A DNA stretch of 64,000 nt, taken from positions 59,402,515-59,466,514 of the forward strand of contig CM075760.1 of NCBI GenBank assembly GCA_037974335.1. Reading direction: 5' to 3'. Origin of the DNA: Prionace glauca (taxonomy: Eukaryota; Chordata; Chondrichthyes; Carcharhiniformes; Carcharhinidae). Positions 33,501 through 44,094 of the stretch are shown here, one piece after another (the stretch's first letter is position 1; each line of letters starts with the position of its first letter). The notes beneath the pieces are model-generated. The model saw only the letters and a list, made by a program, of their open reading frames with translations. It did no database searches and had not been told where the DNA came from. Both the position numbers and the translations under genes were made by a program.

Positions 33501-34433
33501 AGAAACTCCAGCCATCAAATGCCACCGAGATTAAATATTGCAGGTATCCCAAATTCTGAATGCAGAGGCAAATTATGTTCTAAATGAGTGGGCGTAAACT
33601 GTTACTAAAGATTTTAAACACACAAACACAATAAAGCCTGCCTTATTTCTGTCTGCAGTCATGCAGCAAGCAGTTGCAAACCCACAGACTGTTCGTATTC
33701 AATCACAAAGCGTGTAACAGCTCGGTGCCACTGAGTTCAAACAATGCAGAAACACCAAATTAATTCACAAATTTTACTTATTTAAAGTCATCCAGATACA
33801 TAATCTCCTCACTAGGAAAAATGCGTCACTGAGAGACTGAGCCCCGCTTCATGCAGAAGCAGCGCAATTCTACAAACTTTCAACAGAATCAAATGTAACA
33901 TTGACAGAATTGCTTAATATAAATTCCAGCCAATTCGCCCATCACCCAATTAATTAATGTTTACAATCAGCAGAAATATAGCACAGCAACACTCATTCCA
34001 GTGAATGAGTGGAACATGTTCACTGGATAAAAAGAAATGTTAGAACTGTTTACAAATATTGGGTTAGATTTCAAACACTTGTGTAGTATATAGTACAACA
34101 CGCAGCCACTAGATGTCACCGAGATTAAACATTGCCGAAACGCTGAATTGTTTAACAGACCTTCGGCTTTTGAAGTAACCCAGCCACACAGTAACCTCAA
34201 CAGACAAACATAAAATCACAGCAACGAAGGATTGAATATCTCAGCAGCCCCTATTCTCAAGAAACAGCGGAATTCTAAAACCCCTTTGCAGCAGAATCAC
34301 AGGAAACGTAAAAATTCTCAATCGAGAATCCATCAAACCCATATTGATGTTACCAAATGGATTATTAGTATAGACAAAAATATAAAACAAAGGCACATGT
34401 AAGCCAGTTACTCAATAAGTGCGTGGTTCTTAC
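30521..34433 (-). other. IGHM: J-proximal half of the J-C intron, AT-rich with diverged tandem units
   Basis: The composition changes sharply to AT-rich. A word around GTCCCTAACAGAGATGCAGTG recurs near 30,903, 30,941 and 32,262. Longer diverged direct units start near 32,360, 33,065, 33,640 and 34,080 (shared words CCATTTCACAAATTTT and CACCGAGATTAAA/CACCGAGTTTAAA), with an irregular spacing of about 450-700 bp. No coding exon was seen. A J-C intron enhancer would be expected here, but no octamer-E-box set was confirmed. Confidence 0.65.
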
Positions 34434-34481
34434 CTGCAGTCACCGTCACCATGGTCCCTTGTCCCCAGCAGTTAAAGTCCT
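34434..34481 (-). CDS. IGHJ: IgM JH segment
   Basis: The 48 nt J encodes D-F-N-C-W-G-Q-G-T-M-V-T-V-T-A with a phase-1 end and donor GTAAGA. W-G-Q-G-T is the JH hallmark. The residue before Trp is Cys (TGC), where Tyr is common, so any receptor using it without trimming carries an unpaired cysteine at the end of CDR3. It is the only J in the cluster, as in other shark IgM units. Confidence 0.96.
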
Positions 34482-34520
34482 CACAGTGTCACATTCCCTG
34501 GGCTGTGTCATAGAATAACC
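34482..34520 (-). promoter_or_regulatory. 23-type recombination signal 5' of JH
   Basis: Read 5'-3' on the minus strand: nonamer GGTTATTCT (34,520-34,512), 23 nt spacer, heptamer CACTGTG (34,488-34,482). The heptamer is perfect and the nonamer has two changes from GGTTTTTGT. Confidence 0.9.
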
Positions 34521-34845
34521 GTACCTGCACAAAATAGACACAAAACCACCATTATTTTAAATATCCACAAATCAGAGGAAAAACAAAGTCAATTAATGTT
34601 CATTAAATTATAATTGCATTTCTGGATACGACTTGCCATTCATAAATGACCCTAATGTTTTATATTTCACAGACTAACACATGAACATGTTGTTGAAAAC
34701 ACCAACTGCTAATTGAGCAATTATCAAGATTTTCCATATTTATTCTTGTCATGTGGTCAGTGCTGGACATAAATAATACTGTACAGTAATTAAAGTTGGA
34801 ATTTCAAAGTTACAGTGATCCAGCCTCGATCAATTTGTGCTGATG

Positions 34846-34913
34846 GGTTTTTGTATTGACAATAACTGCTGTGCCACCCAGGTATCACATTGAGACACAG
34901 TTATACAAATACT
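34846..34913 (-). promoter_or_regulatory. IGHD: IgM D2 segment with 12-type signals on both sides
   Basis: The D core is ATACCTGGGTGG (34,885-34,874). The 5' signal is AGTATTTGT-12-CAATGTG (34,913-34,886). The 3' signal is CACAGCA-12-ACAAAAACC (34,873-34,846). Both spacers count to exactly 12. The heptamers carry changes but the 3' nonamer is ideal. It lies about 390 bp from JH. Confidence 0.9.
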
Positions 34914-35221
34914 GAGGCAAATTGATAACTGTAAAATACAGAGATTCGATTTTACTGCTATTTCAAAAGCCTGTTTCCATCTCGTTAAGAGTAGGTCAGA
35001 GAGATATTTCAATTTTTTACTGGTCATGGTATTGATAAAGGGAGTTAGAAACTTTTACACTCACTGTGCATATTCAGCATGTAAATCCATAACAATAAAG
35101 TTGAAGTATCTTATATATTTAAAAAAAACAATGCTGCTTCTGCCTATTATTTTGTTGAAGGCTCATTTAGTTTGGCATTCGGCAGTGTCACTGATCACAA
35201 ATTTAAGTAAAATCGTTCTGA

Positions 35222-35300
35222 GGTTTTTGTATGAGGGCGTCGCTTTGTTAAGCATTGTGACCCCCATAGTACCACAGTGACACAGGCCCGCACAAAAACT
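35222..35300 (-). promoter_or_regulatory. IGHD: IgM D1 segment with a 12-type 5' signal and a 22 nt-spacer 3' signal
   Basis: The D core is GTACTATGGGGGT (35,272-35,260). The 5' signal is AGTTTTTGT-12-CACTGTG (35,300-35,273). The 3' signal is CACAATG-22-ACAAAAACC (35,259-35,222). The asymmetry permits VH(23)-to-D1(12), D1(22)-to-D2(12) and D2(12)-to-JH(23) joins, the ordered scheme known for shark IgM clusters. Confidence 0.92.
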
Positions 35301-35644
35301 GCACTCACTCTGTTCAGTATTGCCGCTCAATATTCACTTCAAATGGACCATTAGTTCTGTCATAATTTAAAATGTAGGCAACTGTTTATATAACACAATC
35401 TATCAGAAATGTTAAAACGGGTAATATATCCAGTGCTGTATTTGCTGAAACTACAGTAAGTATAAAGTCAGTGAAAAGCTCACCTCATTAATATTGATAA
35501 TTTTGTTAAATTTTACTATTAAATGCTTTCCTTGTTACTTAAAAAACGATCATGGTTTCGTTCTGACCAGCGTCGTTAATATTATATTTAAAACAGATAT
35601 TTACCTTCAGGTTATGATGGAAGTTGCCGAATTCCCTCTCGATA

Positions 35645-35683
35645 TGTTCTTGTCCGGGTCCATCCCTGGTTCCTCTCGCTGTG
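35645..35683 (-). promoter_or_regulatory. 23-type recombination signal of the IgM VH
   Basis: Minus strand: heptamer CACAGCG (35,683-35,677; one change), 23 nt spacer, nonamer ACAAGAACA (35,653-35,645). This is the same spacer class as the surrounding TRV genes. Confidence 0.93.
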
Positions 35684-36174
35684 ATCTCTTGCACAGTAAT
35701 AGACGGCGGTGTCTTCAATCTTCAGGCTCGTCAGGTCCAAAGAGAAGATGTTGTTTGAAGTGTCTTTGGACGCAGTAAATCGATTCTTAATTGATGCGGC
35801 GTAGAAGTTGGTGGATGAAGTTAGGTAGTTAACCAGCCACTCCAGCCCCTGCCCGGGAACCTGCCGGATCCAGCCCATCCAGTCGTTGCCAAGATTGTGG
35901 GCGCTGGTTTTACAGGTCAGTTTCAGGGACCCTCTGATACGCCCGGTCTGTGCCTCTGGCTGGGTCAACACAATCTCCGACTGGACACCTACACAAATAT
36001 ATCAAAAAGCCCGAGGATTAATCCCGGTGAAATGATTGTTGTTTCTGAAACATTTCAGCGATAGACAAACAGGGAGACAGTGACAGTGAGAGATTTGGAC
36101 AATAAAAACTACTCACCAGATAAAAAAGTCAACAACAAACTGAGAGAAATCGCCGACATCATCTCTCTGGTCAT
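35684..36174 (-). CDS. IGHV: IgM VH gene (leader and V exon), germline and intact
   Basis: The leader exon ends at 36,117 (donor GTGAGT). It can start at 36,174 ([19 protein letters not shown]) or at the in-frame ATGs at 36,162 or 36,159. The hydrophobic core fits any of these. The V exon is 35,988-35,684 (acceptor TTTGTGTAG, phase 1) and begins [16 protein letters not shown]. It has LKLTCKTS (first Cys), [15 protein letters not shown] (core Trp and VH-type FR2), [17 protein letters not shown] in FR3 and [10 protein letters not shown] at the end. The V-L-T-Q-P-E-A and S-K-D-T-S-N-N words are characteristic of shark IgM VH. The gene is unjoined, open and followed by a good RSS about 410 bp from D1. 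Confidence 0.97.
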
Positions 36175-36249
36175 CTGGGGGAAATGGTTGTGTCAGGAAC
36201 TCAGTGAACAAACCAGCTCCCGGACTGTTGGATTCCGGTCCCAGTGAGC

Positions 36250-36330
36250 GGTATTTAAATACCCGGCAGAAGGGGGCGGCTTTCCAGGCGCCGCCTGTTG
36301 ATTCCCTGCTGGAGGCGGCGCCTGGATCCA
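36250..36330 (-). promoter_or_regulatory. VH promoter with TATA-like box, GC box and 13 bp inverted repeat
   Basis: The TATA-like TATTTAAATA lies at 36,252-36,261, 78-87 bp upstream of the first ATG. A GGGGGCGG box lies at about 36,272-36,279. CCAGGCGCCGCCT (36,284-36,296) and its exact complement AGGCGGCGCCTGG (36,313-36,325) form an inverted repeat with a 16 bp gap. No octamer (ATGCAAAT or ATTTGCAT) was found nearby, so this promoter differs from mammalian VH promoters. Confidence 0.75.
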
Positions 36331-36659
36331 CGTCCCACCTTCCACACCCCCAACAGAATGGACTCGGAGATTTACAATAGATTAATATTAAACTGGACAT
36401 TTTATCTGTATCGAGAAATTTGTTTGGCTGAATCGATTCATTGCAATGTCTCCATTATTTCTCATAATGATATTTCAATTCGTCAGTAATTTATTAAAAA
36501 AAAAATTACATTATAAATATGGTGCTTTCCTCACCACGCCCGTGACACGTAGACAAATCTAGAAATTGACATTTTCAGAAAATAAAGGGACCATCAGTCT
36601 ATTTTGCAATAATTATCTCACATTATGATAATGAAGCATAATTTATCAGTCCAAAAATG

Positions 36660-36825
36660 AGCGGATTAGGTTGATTGGCCATGATAATTTGCCTCTTAAT
36701 GTCAAGAAGTTTAGCCGGGTCAATATGTGGGCTTGTGGGATCGGACAGGACCTTCGTGGGATTGTTCCGGCTGCAGACCCGACGGGCCAAATGACCTCCT
36801 TCTGCACTGTATGAATTCTGTGATC
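36660..36825 (+). mobile_element. tRNA-SINE fragment (3' half)
   Basis: Begins at GGATTAGGTTGATTGGCCAT and ends CTCCTTCTGCACTGTATGAA. The tRNA head is missing. The stretch between the promoter and this point has no recognised feature. Confidence 0.85.
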
Positions 36826-36829
36826 AGAG

Positions 36830-38060
36830 GAATTGTTATCGATTTCTGTAACTAAATGTGGCGGATGAACACAGGCATTCTACTTGCAGTGTGGACGGCT
36901 ATTACTGTACATTTTGGGTTTGAAGTTAACATGAGGTTCCTCGCATTATACAGTGTCTGCTGATATTTCTTAAAATGCCCCTGAACGTAAGACAGCTCTG
37001 TGTAAATTAGGGTAATACAAACCCGCCTATTTGACAATTAAATAGTGAGCTGACAGAGAAACATAAAATTGACTTCGACATTGAAAGAGAAGTTAATGAA
37101 TCGGAACGGACACGGAGTTCAGTAAAGTTCTCCTTCAACACCCAAATCATTATAGCTCATTTTATTTGTCACAGGCTGTAAGCATTAACTGGTATTGGGA
37201 ACACAGGACATCAGGGATTTTGGGCACATTACGTATTATCACAAGAATAAATGTTTTATCTTCAATTCAACCAGGTTATGAACTGATAAATTATCCACTC
37301 ATTGGCAACTATGAGAGGGTTTGTTAAATAATGGAAATCAGGTTATACTGTACAAGCGAACACACTGCTAATCAGGCATTAGAGACACCATCGCTTCAAT
37401 GAGGTTCAGAATTTTCAGAGTATTCCAGCAATCTCCGGTGTTCAAGACAGTTTTATGGTTTTTTGAAAAAATATTTTTGCCATTCCACTGATCTCATTAG
37501 ACTGGGAGATTGTGACCATCAACATCTTTCTCTTTCGCGCTTCATGAAGTTGTTCACAAACGGGTTTTAATTATTGGAATGATATTTACACGAACGTTAT
37601 ACAAATGAAAAAGCATCTAGTCAGTTTATTATTTTCCGATACTATTTAATCACATAACTAACAGGGAATTAAAGAAAAAAATGATTTGAATCATAAAGAT
37701 TTAAAATGTCTTTATTGTGGGAATGAAACAACTATTGTTGAAATGGCCGACTTCCATTTTGTCCATCCAGGTTCACGCTCATCTGCCCCACACACAATAT
37801 TTGACAGCAATCCAGGCTGTGCCAAATGATCAGAATTAGTGACAGGAAGCATCTGGCGGGTGTTGTTCAGTAAATCAAAGATCTATTTCCTCAGCACTAA
37901 CCTCTTGGCTCCAAACCAAGATCAAACTCTTCACATCGTCAATGAGGCCTATTTATTAATAAATCTGCCCAGCAGTAGTACTGGAGGCATTTAAATTCCT
38001 TAAATTTGTTGGCCAATATGGTAGCTTCCCATCTCTCAGGGAAGAAACGTTAGGCCGCTT
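36830..38060. repeat. IgM upstream flank, duplicated at 46,370-48,070
   Basis: This matches 46,370-48,070 in direct orientation. Shared words include ATCGATTT, ATAAAATTGACAT/ATAAAATTGACTT, GAACGGACACGG and CACAAGAATAAATG. It begins about 0.65 kb upstream of the VH leader, the same offset seen at the VH relic at 45.5 kb. Extra insertions make the other copy longer. Confidence 0.85.
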
Positions 38061-38129
38061 CTCTGGCGTGCTGTTAGCAATAATGATGATTTTCCCAACA
38101 CATCAGGATATTGTGGTGAATGGATCAAT

Positions 38130-38580
38130 ACAATTATAGGCAGACTGTGAGGGGTGACTCAGAGAGAGGATACATGTTGTAAAACATGAACATGCATATT
38201 TGCATTGTCTTTCCCTTTATCCTTCCATGGGATGGTTGAGTTGGCGGAAAGTTATGCCTGTCCCAAATTTGCTTGAGCTGATTGGTTTTCTTGGCGACTT
38301 CTGAAGATGTATGAGTCAGCCATATTTTTGTCCATCTAGAGTCACATCCTTGTGAGACCAGGTAGCAATGGCAGATTTCCTCCATTGGGGAATCAGAGAT
38401 ATTCCTATGGTCGCCATTAATATCTATTCCAGATTTATTAATTGAATTCAAATTCCACCAGCTGCAATGGCCCAAATTAAATCCCTGTCCTCACATCATT
38501 GTGCTGGGCCTCTGGATCACTGGATCAATTAAATTAATATTACGTCACCATCTACGCAAACAATAAGTGCACGATTTTTG
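38130..38580 (+). repeat. Unnamed interspersed repeat
   Basis: From about 38,200 to 38,560 it shares AATTCAAATTCCACCAGCTG, GGGCCTCTGGATCACTG and related words with minus-strand copies at 22,870-23,135 and 46,490-46,745. A long open frame on the opposite strand (38,475-38,134) is a by-product and not a gene. Confidence 0.7.
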
Positions 38581-38604
38581 ATGCGGGAATGAATGACTGT
38601 TGAA

Positions 38605-39370
38605 TGAATGTTGGATGAATTAGTTAATGGTAGGGCGTTGGGGAGAGTTACAGAACAAAGAGATCTAGGGGTACATGTTCATAGCTCCTTGAAAGTGGAG
38701 TCACAGGTAGATAGAGTGGTGAAGAATGTATTCGGCATGCTTGGTTTCATTGGTCAGAACATTGAATACAGGAGTTGGGACGTCTTGTTGAAGTTGTACA
38801 AGACATTGTTAAGGCCACATTTGGAATACTGTGTGCAATTCTGGTCACCCGATTATAGAAAGGATATTATTAAACCAGAAAGTGTGCAGAAAAGATTTAC
38901 TAGGATGCTACCGGTTTGAGTTATCATGAGAGGCTAAATAGAATGGGACTTTTTTCTCTGGGGCGTAGGAGGCTGAGGGATGACGTTATAGAGGCCTATA
39001 AAATAATGAGGGGCATAGACAAGGTAGATAGTCAATATTTTTCCCCCAAATAAGGGGAGTTTAAACTAGAGCGAATGGGTTTAAGATGAGAGGGGAGAAA
39101 TACAAAATTGTCCAGAGTGGTAATTGTTTCACACAGAGGTGGTGAGTGCCTGGAACAAGCTGCCAGAGGTAGTAGTGGAGGCGGATGCAATTTTATCTTT
39201 TAAAGAGCATTTAGATAGTTACATGCGTACGCTGAGTATAGCAGGATATGAGCCAAATGCGGGCAATTAGGATTAGATTTGGGGTTTAACAAAATAAGGG
39301 CGGCAAGGACAAGTTAGGCCGAAGAGTCTGCTTCCATGCTGTAAACCTTTATGACTGTATGACTCTATGA
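38605..39370 (+). repeat. CR1-like LINE 3' part (second subfamily)
   Basis: Encodes EQRDLGVHVHSSLKVESQV, FIGQNIEYRSWDVLLKLY and LRPHLEYCVQFWSPDYRKDI, then loses frame after RFTRML. The end reads GCTGTAAACCTTTATGACTG. It is 5'-truncated. Confidence 0.88.
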
Positions 39371-40204
39371 ATGACAGCTGGTTGCCTGAATATTTTGATT
39401 GAGGGATCAGTGAGTTAATTGATGAATTCATTGTTAGATGGTACTGAAAGATGCTGTTCTACATTCCCATATTTGTGCTTGAATACTTCATATATTGAAT
39501 CAGCTCCTTTATTCCATGTTACAGTCAGTCTAATACATTCAATCCTTCCAGAGTTTCTGGGTGAAATCTATCCCGAGTTTATCGGGAGTTAGCAAACTGA
39601 TCCACACGGAGAGCAAGACGAGATAATCCTCTGGCTCCGATGGTTCATTTCTCCGCTTATGCTGAATTTTCATATTCAAGGTAGAAAGAAGGAACATGAT
39701 TAGGCTGAGGAGGGAGAATTGTAACATTTGAAACATGTTGCTCCTTCATGTAGAACAAATCACTCAACATGCCCTCACCCAAATTTCTGAAGGTATCAGG
39801 CTGCAAAGTAAATAATGTGGCAACAGAAAGACTGTGAGACTCACTGGACAACTACAAAAGTTACACTACTTCCCCAAACTGTGCAATAATGAATAGGGAT
39901 TTAAAGGTTCAGTAACTTCACATGAGGTGCAGGTTGTTTCACTCATATCATCACTTTGAAAATCATCACACATTCCAGATATGTATCAGGACTTTCTGTG
40001 TGATGATGGGTGGTTACTTTTCAATTAAGCGCAGAGGCTGCTGGGTAGCTGTTCATTATCGTCGGTGTGAATTAATTCCATGCCCCACTGAATTCTGGGA
40101 CAGATTTTATTCCTTCGTGACAAAAACGCCTATAAAATGCCAATAAATGTTAATATCAATAAATTATACAAAGCAAAGTACAGTTACCTATTGTGTAGAA
40201 TTAA
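39371..40204. other. Intergenic, nothing recognised
   Basis: Contains two overlapping open stretches on the minus strand (39,539-39,736 and 39,657-39,851), with no splice context, no family resemblance and no start environment. I do not call a gene. Confidence 0.5.
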
Positions 40205-40735
40205 ACACCGAAAACAAACAGAAAATCTCAGCAGGTCTGACAGCATCTGGGGATACAGAGCAGAGCCAACATTTCGAATCTGGAGAATGCTTCGGAAGAG
40301 TATTGCTGATGCGTTGGAGAGATCATCATTGTTTCTAACAAGGTGTCAGAGAAGTTGAATAACTTTCCTGTGAGAAAGGAATAGTTAAAATAGCTACTGT
40401 TTAATTCTATACACTATTTCGAGACACACACAATTTGTATCAATTTATATACGATTCCAAATATCACAAACAACTTCTCCATCCTAACTAACCTAATCAA
40501 AGTCTCAATCACTAACTATATCCGAAAAAATCTTCCTAACCCCGATCCAGCCTCATCATTTCCCAGTGTCATCACCCTCTTCAATTTCCTCCAAATGATA
40601 AAGGGTCATCCTGACTCGAAACGTTGCCTCAATTCTCTCTCCATAGATGCCCTCAAACCCGTTGAGATTTTACAGCATTTATATTTTTTTTGTTTCAGTT
40701 TCCTGCATCCTCATTATTTTGCTTTAATAAAATGC
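40205..40735. repeat. Copies of a CAGCAGGTCTG-type interspersed repeat
   Basis: A forward copy (about 40,205-40,330: AAAATCTCAGCAGGTCTGAC, AGCATCTGGGGATACAGAGC) and an inverted copy (about 40,590-40,730: CCTGACTCGAAACGTTGCCT, GATTTTACAGCATTT) are separated by 260 bp. Related pieces occur at 11,310, 13,535, 14,825, 45,325, 58,020 and 61,870. It is an abundant non-coding repeat that I cannot name. Confidence 0.75.
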
Positions 40736-40749
40736 TAAGTGTTATTGAT

Positions 40750-41430
40750 GAACATAAGAAATAGGAGCAGGAGTAGGCCATCTGGCCCTTCGAGCCTGCC
40801 CCGCCATTCAATAAGATCATGGCTGATCTGTCGTGACTCAGCTCCACCTTCCCGCCCTCTCCCCATAACCCTTAATCCCTTCTCTTATCAAAAACCCATC
40901 AACCCGTTTCTTAAAAATATTTAGCGAGGCAGCCTCCACCACTTCAACGGGCAGAGAATTCCAGAGATTCACCACCCTTTGAGTGAAGAAGTTCCTCCTC
41001 AACTCTGTTCTAAACCGCCCCCCCCTTTATCTTGAGGCTGTGCCCCCTAGTCCTACTGTCTTTTTTGAGCGGGAACAGTCTCTCCACCTCTATCCTATCC
41101 ATCCCATTCATCATCTTATACGTCTCAATGAGATCTCCCCTCATTCTTCTAAACTCTAACGAGTACAAGCCTAGTTTATTCAGCCTCTCCTCATAGCTCA
41201 ATCCCCTCAACTCCGGTATCAGCCGAGTAAACCTCCTCTGTACTCCTTCCAGGGCCAAAATATCCTTGCGCAGGTGCGGCGCCCAAAACTGCACACAGTA
41301 CTCCAGCTGCGGCCTCACCAATGCCCTATACAGCTGCAGCAAGACCTACCTACTTTTATATTCAATCCCCTTCGCTATGAAGGCCAGCATCCCATTCGCC
41401 TTCCTGACCACCTGCTGCACCTGCAATTGG
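40750..41430 (-). repeat. CR1-like LINE 3' part
   Basis: Minus strand: ALVRPQLEYCVQFWAPHLRK through TRGHSLKIKGG, a frameshift, then the 3' tail with GGCGGGGCAGGC and TTATGTTC. It is very similar to 18,915-20,235 and 55,628-56,790. Truncated at about 41,430. Confidence 0.92.
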
Positions 41431-41815
41431 TGATTTGGAACAGTCTCACCTGGAAATTCACCTGTAAGACATCAAAAACCTCTTTTGGACATATATTGGG
41501 CATATATCACTGTTTTTTACTGTCGCTGGGTCGGAATGCAGAAGCACCCTCCCTAATAGCACTGTGGATATATCTACACTGCAGATTTGCAGCAGTTCAT
41601 GAAGGTGGCTCACCTCCAGCTTACCGAAAGGAATTAGCAATGGGGAATAAATGGTGCCCTCAGCAGTATCGCACCCCTTCCATTAATCAATTTTAGACTA
41701 ACCTTTATAATGAATGAGAACTAGCGAATGAAATTATTAAATTGCGAATGGATGGTAATTGGTGAAAATAATTTCTATATTTCTGAACATTTACGATATT
41801 CTCCTTATCTGCTGA
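41431..41815. other. Intergenic with a repeat fragment
   Basis: A short piece (about 41,595-41,660, GGAATTAGCAATGGGGAATA) resembles the 5' end of the repeat at 22,870-23,135. Nothing else was recognised. Confidence 0.5.
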
Positions 41816-41819
41816 AAGA

Positions 41820-42140
41820 TTTAAAATTTTAAGTTTATTTATTAATGTCACAAGTATGCTTACATTAACACTGCAACGAAGTTCCTAGGATAACGCCGCA
41901 ATTGCCAAACTACTGCGCCTGTTAGGGTACACTGAGAGAAAATATAGCCTGGCCAGTGTACCTAACCAGTATGTATTTTTTCGGACTGTGGGAGGAAGCT
42001 GGAGCACCCAGACGTAATCCATGCGTCCACGGGGAGAATGTGCAGACTCTGCACAGACAGTGACCCAAGATAGGAATCAAACTCATAGCCCTGGCGTTGT
42101 GAGGCAACAGAGATACCACTGTGCCACCGTGTCGCCCACC
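41820..42140 (-). mobile_element. tRNA-derived SINE with a long 3' tail
   Basis: On the minus strand it starts GGGCGACACGGTGGCACAGTG (complement at about 42,138) and runs through GGAGTCTGCACA-like and GTTAGGTACACTGG words to a tail whose complement is TTTATTTATTAATGTCACAA. This tail differs from the other SINE copies here, so it is a distinct subfamily. Confidence 0.85.
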
Positions 42141-42793
<653 letters not shown>

Positions 42794-44094
42794 CCAAGAC
42801 GCTCAATTTCGGTTCCGCAAGGAGCACTCGATTCCGAAGCAGAGTGAAACTCCATCTACAAAGTCTGTTCAAACACAATGAAGGCATACTGACCAGGGAA
42901 TCTCTTCTGGGTAAAACTGCTTCTGCATTTTTCCTTCGGAGACTGGGGAGACAAGTTTGAATTCGTCTTTGGTAGAGGGGAAGAACTCTCTACGCGGTCC
43001 CATAAGATACACCCAGTTCAGGTACAGCAGAGATGAGGTACGGATTAAATGTTCCTTTACAAATTCATATCAAACACTCAAAGGACAGATACGTCAGTTT
43101 AGCTGCAGAGTAAATATTCCTCTACACTGTCCAGTCAAACAGTCAAAGGGCAGAGATAACTAGAGGGAAGTTTTTTTTTGGTACACCACATCGAATCCTT
43201 GTTACGAAGTTTAGATACAGAGAAAAATGTATAAAATATCCCAAGGTCACAGAATCGTCAAGACATCTTTTATAGTGAAGCTCCCTCGCGGATTCTAATT
43301 CTTAGCACTGCATTCCTTATAACTCTGGCTGAAAAAGTGTATTGGGCAACTTGAATTCAGGTTGTGGAGTGAAGAGACAAGACACAGAACCAGACAGGAG
43401 AAAGACAGAGAGAGAGATGAAACAAAGGGAAAATCCACGAACACATTTGTCATGTTATTATATTTCAGGATCAGAGGGATTCCTTCCTAATTCTGAACAT
43501 AGACATTGTCATGTTTTTCCCCCAACATAATTGATGATTAAATAATATAGAAAAACAATCATTACTGGAATCCGTTGATTGATTTGCATGTTTGTCTCTA
43601 TTTCTGTGCTGTGTTGGTGGGGAAATATTTGTTGCGTTTTTGCCAGTCAACAATCTAATTGAGATTTCTATTTCTGTGTTTATTTACATAACCACCTCAT
43701 TGTTTACAATGAAATGTTCATGACAGCAAAACCAGATAAACTGTCACTTATTGATTAGTTTCAACTCAAAGTAGCGATTATTTTAAGAATATTATCGGTT
43801 GGTTCAAAATGAATAGAAAGCATGTAACATACATTACACCAGATGCTATTTAATTAAATTAATAAACATATTTTATTTAAGAATTTGTTCTGAAAGTTCT
43901 GATGTCACAATAAATAAAGTATCTGTGAACAGGCTGGTATTACACTGAATGCTAATTTGACCAATGATCCAATTTACTTCAACTAGACAAGTTAAAACAA
44001 AGAGAAATGATGTGTGAAACATTTCTTTCACAAATAGTAATCAGAATCACATGAGGAAAGTATAAAAAATCCAGTGTGCTTTTCACTAAGAGAA
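42794..44094. other. AT-rich intergenic, nothing recognised
   Basis: In direct comparison with the IgM cluster this is where D, JH or J-C intron sequence of the relic unit would be expected. I could not identify RSS pairs or a J motif here. Confidence 0.5.

Noticed and set aside
39539-39851. Possible small minus-strand gene with hydrophobic N-terminus
   Set aside because: No family resemblance, no partner exon and frame overlap between the two stretches. It is within chance for AT-rich DNA.
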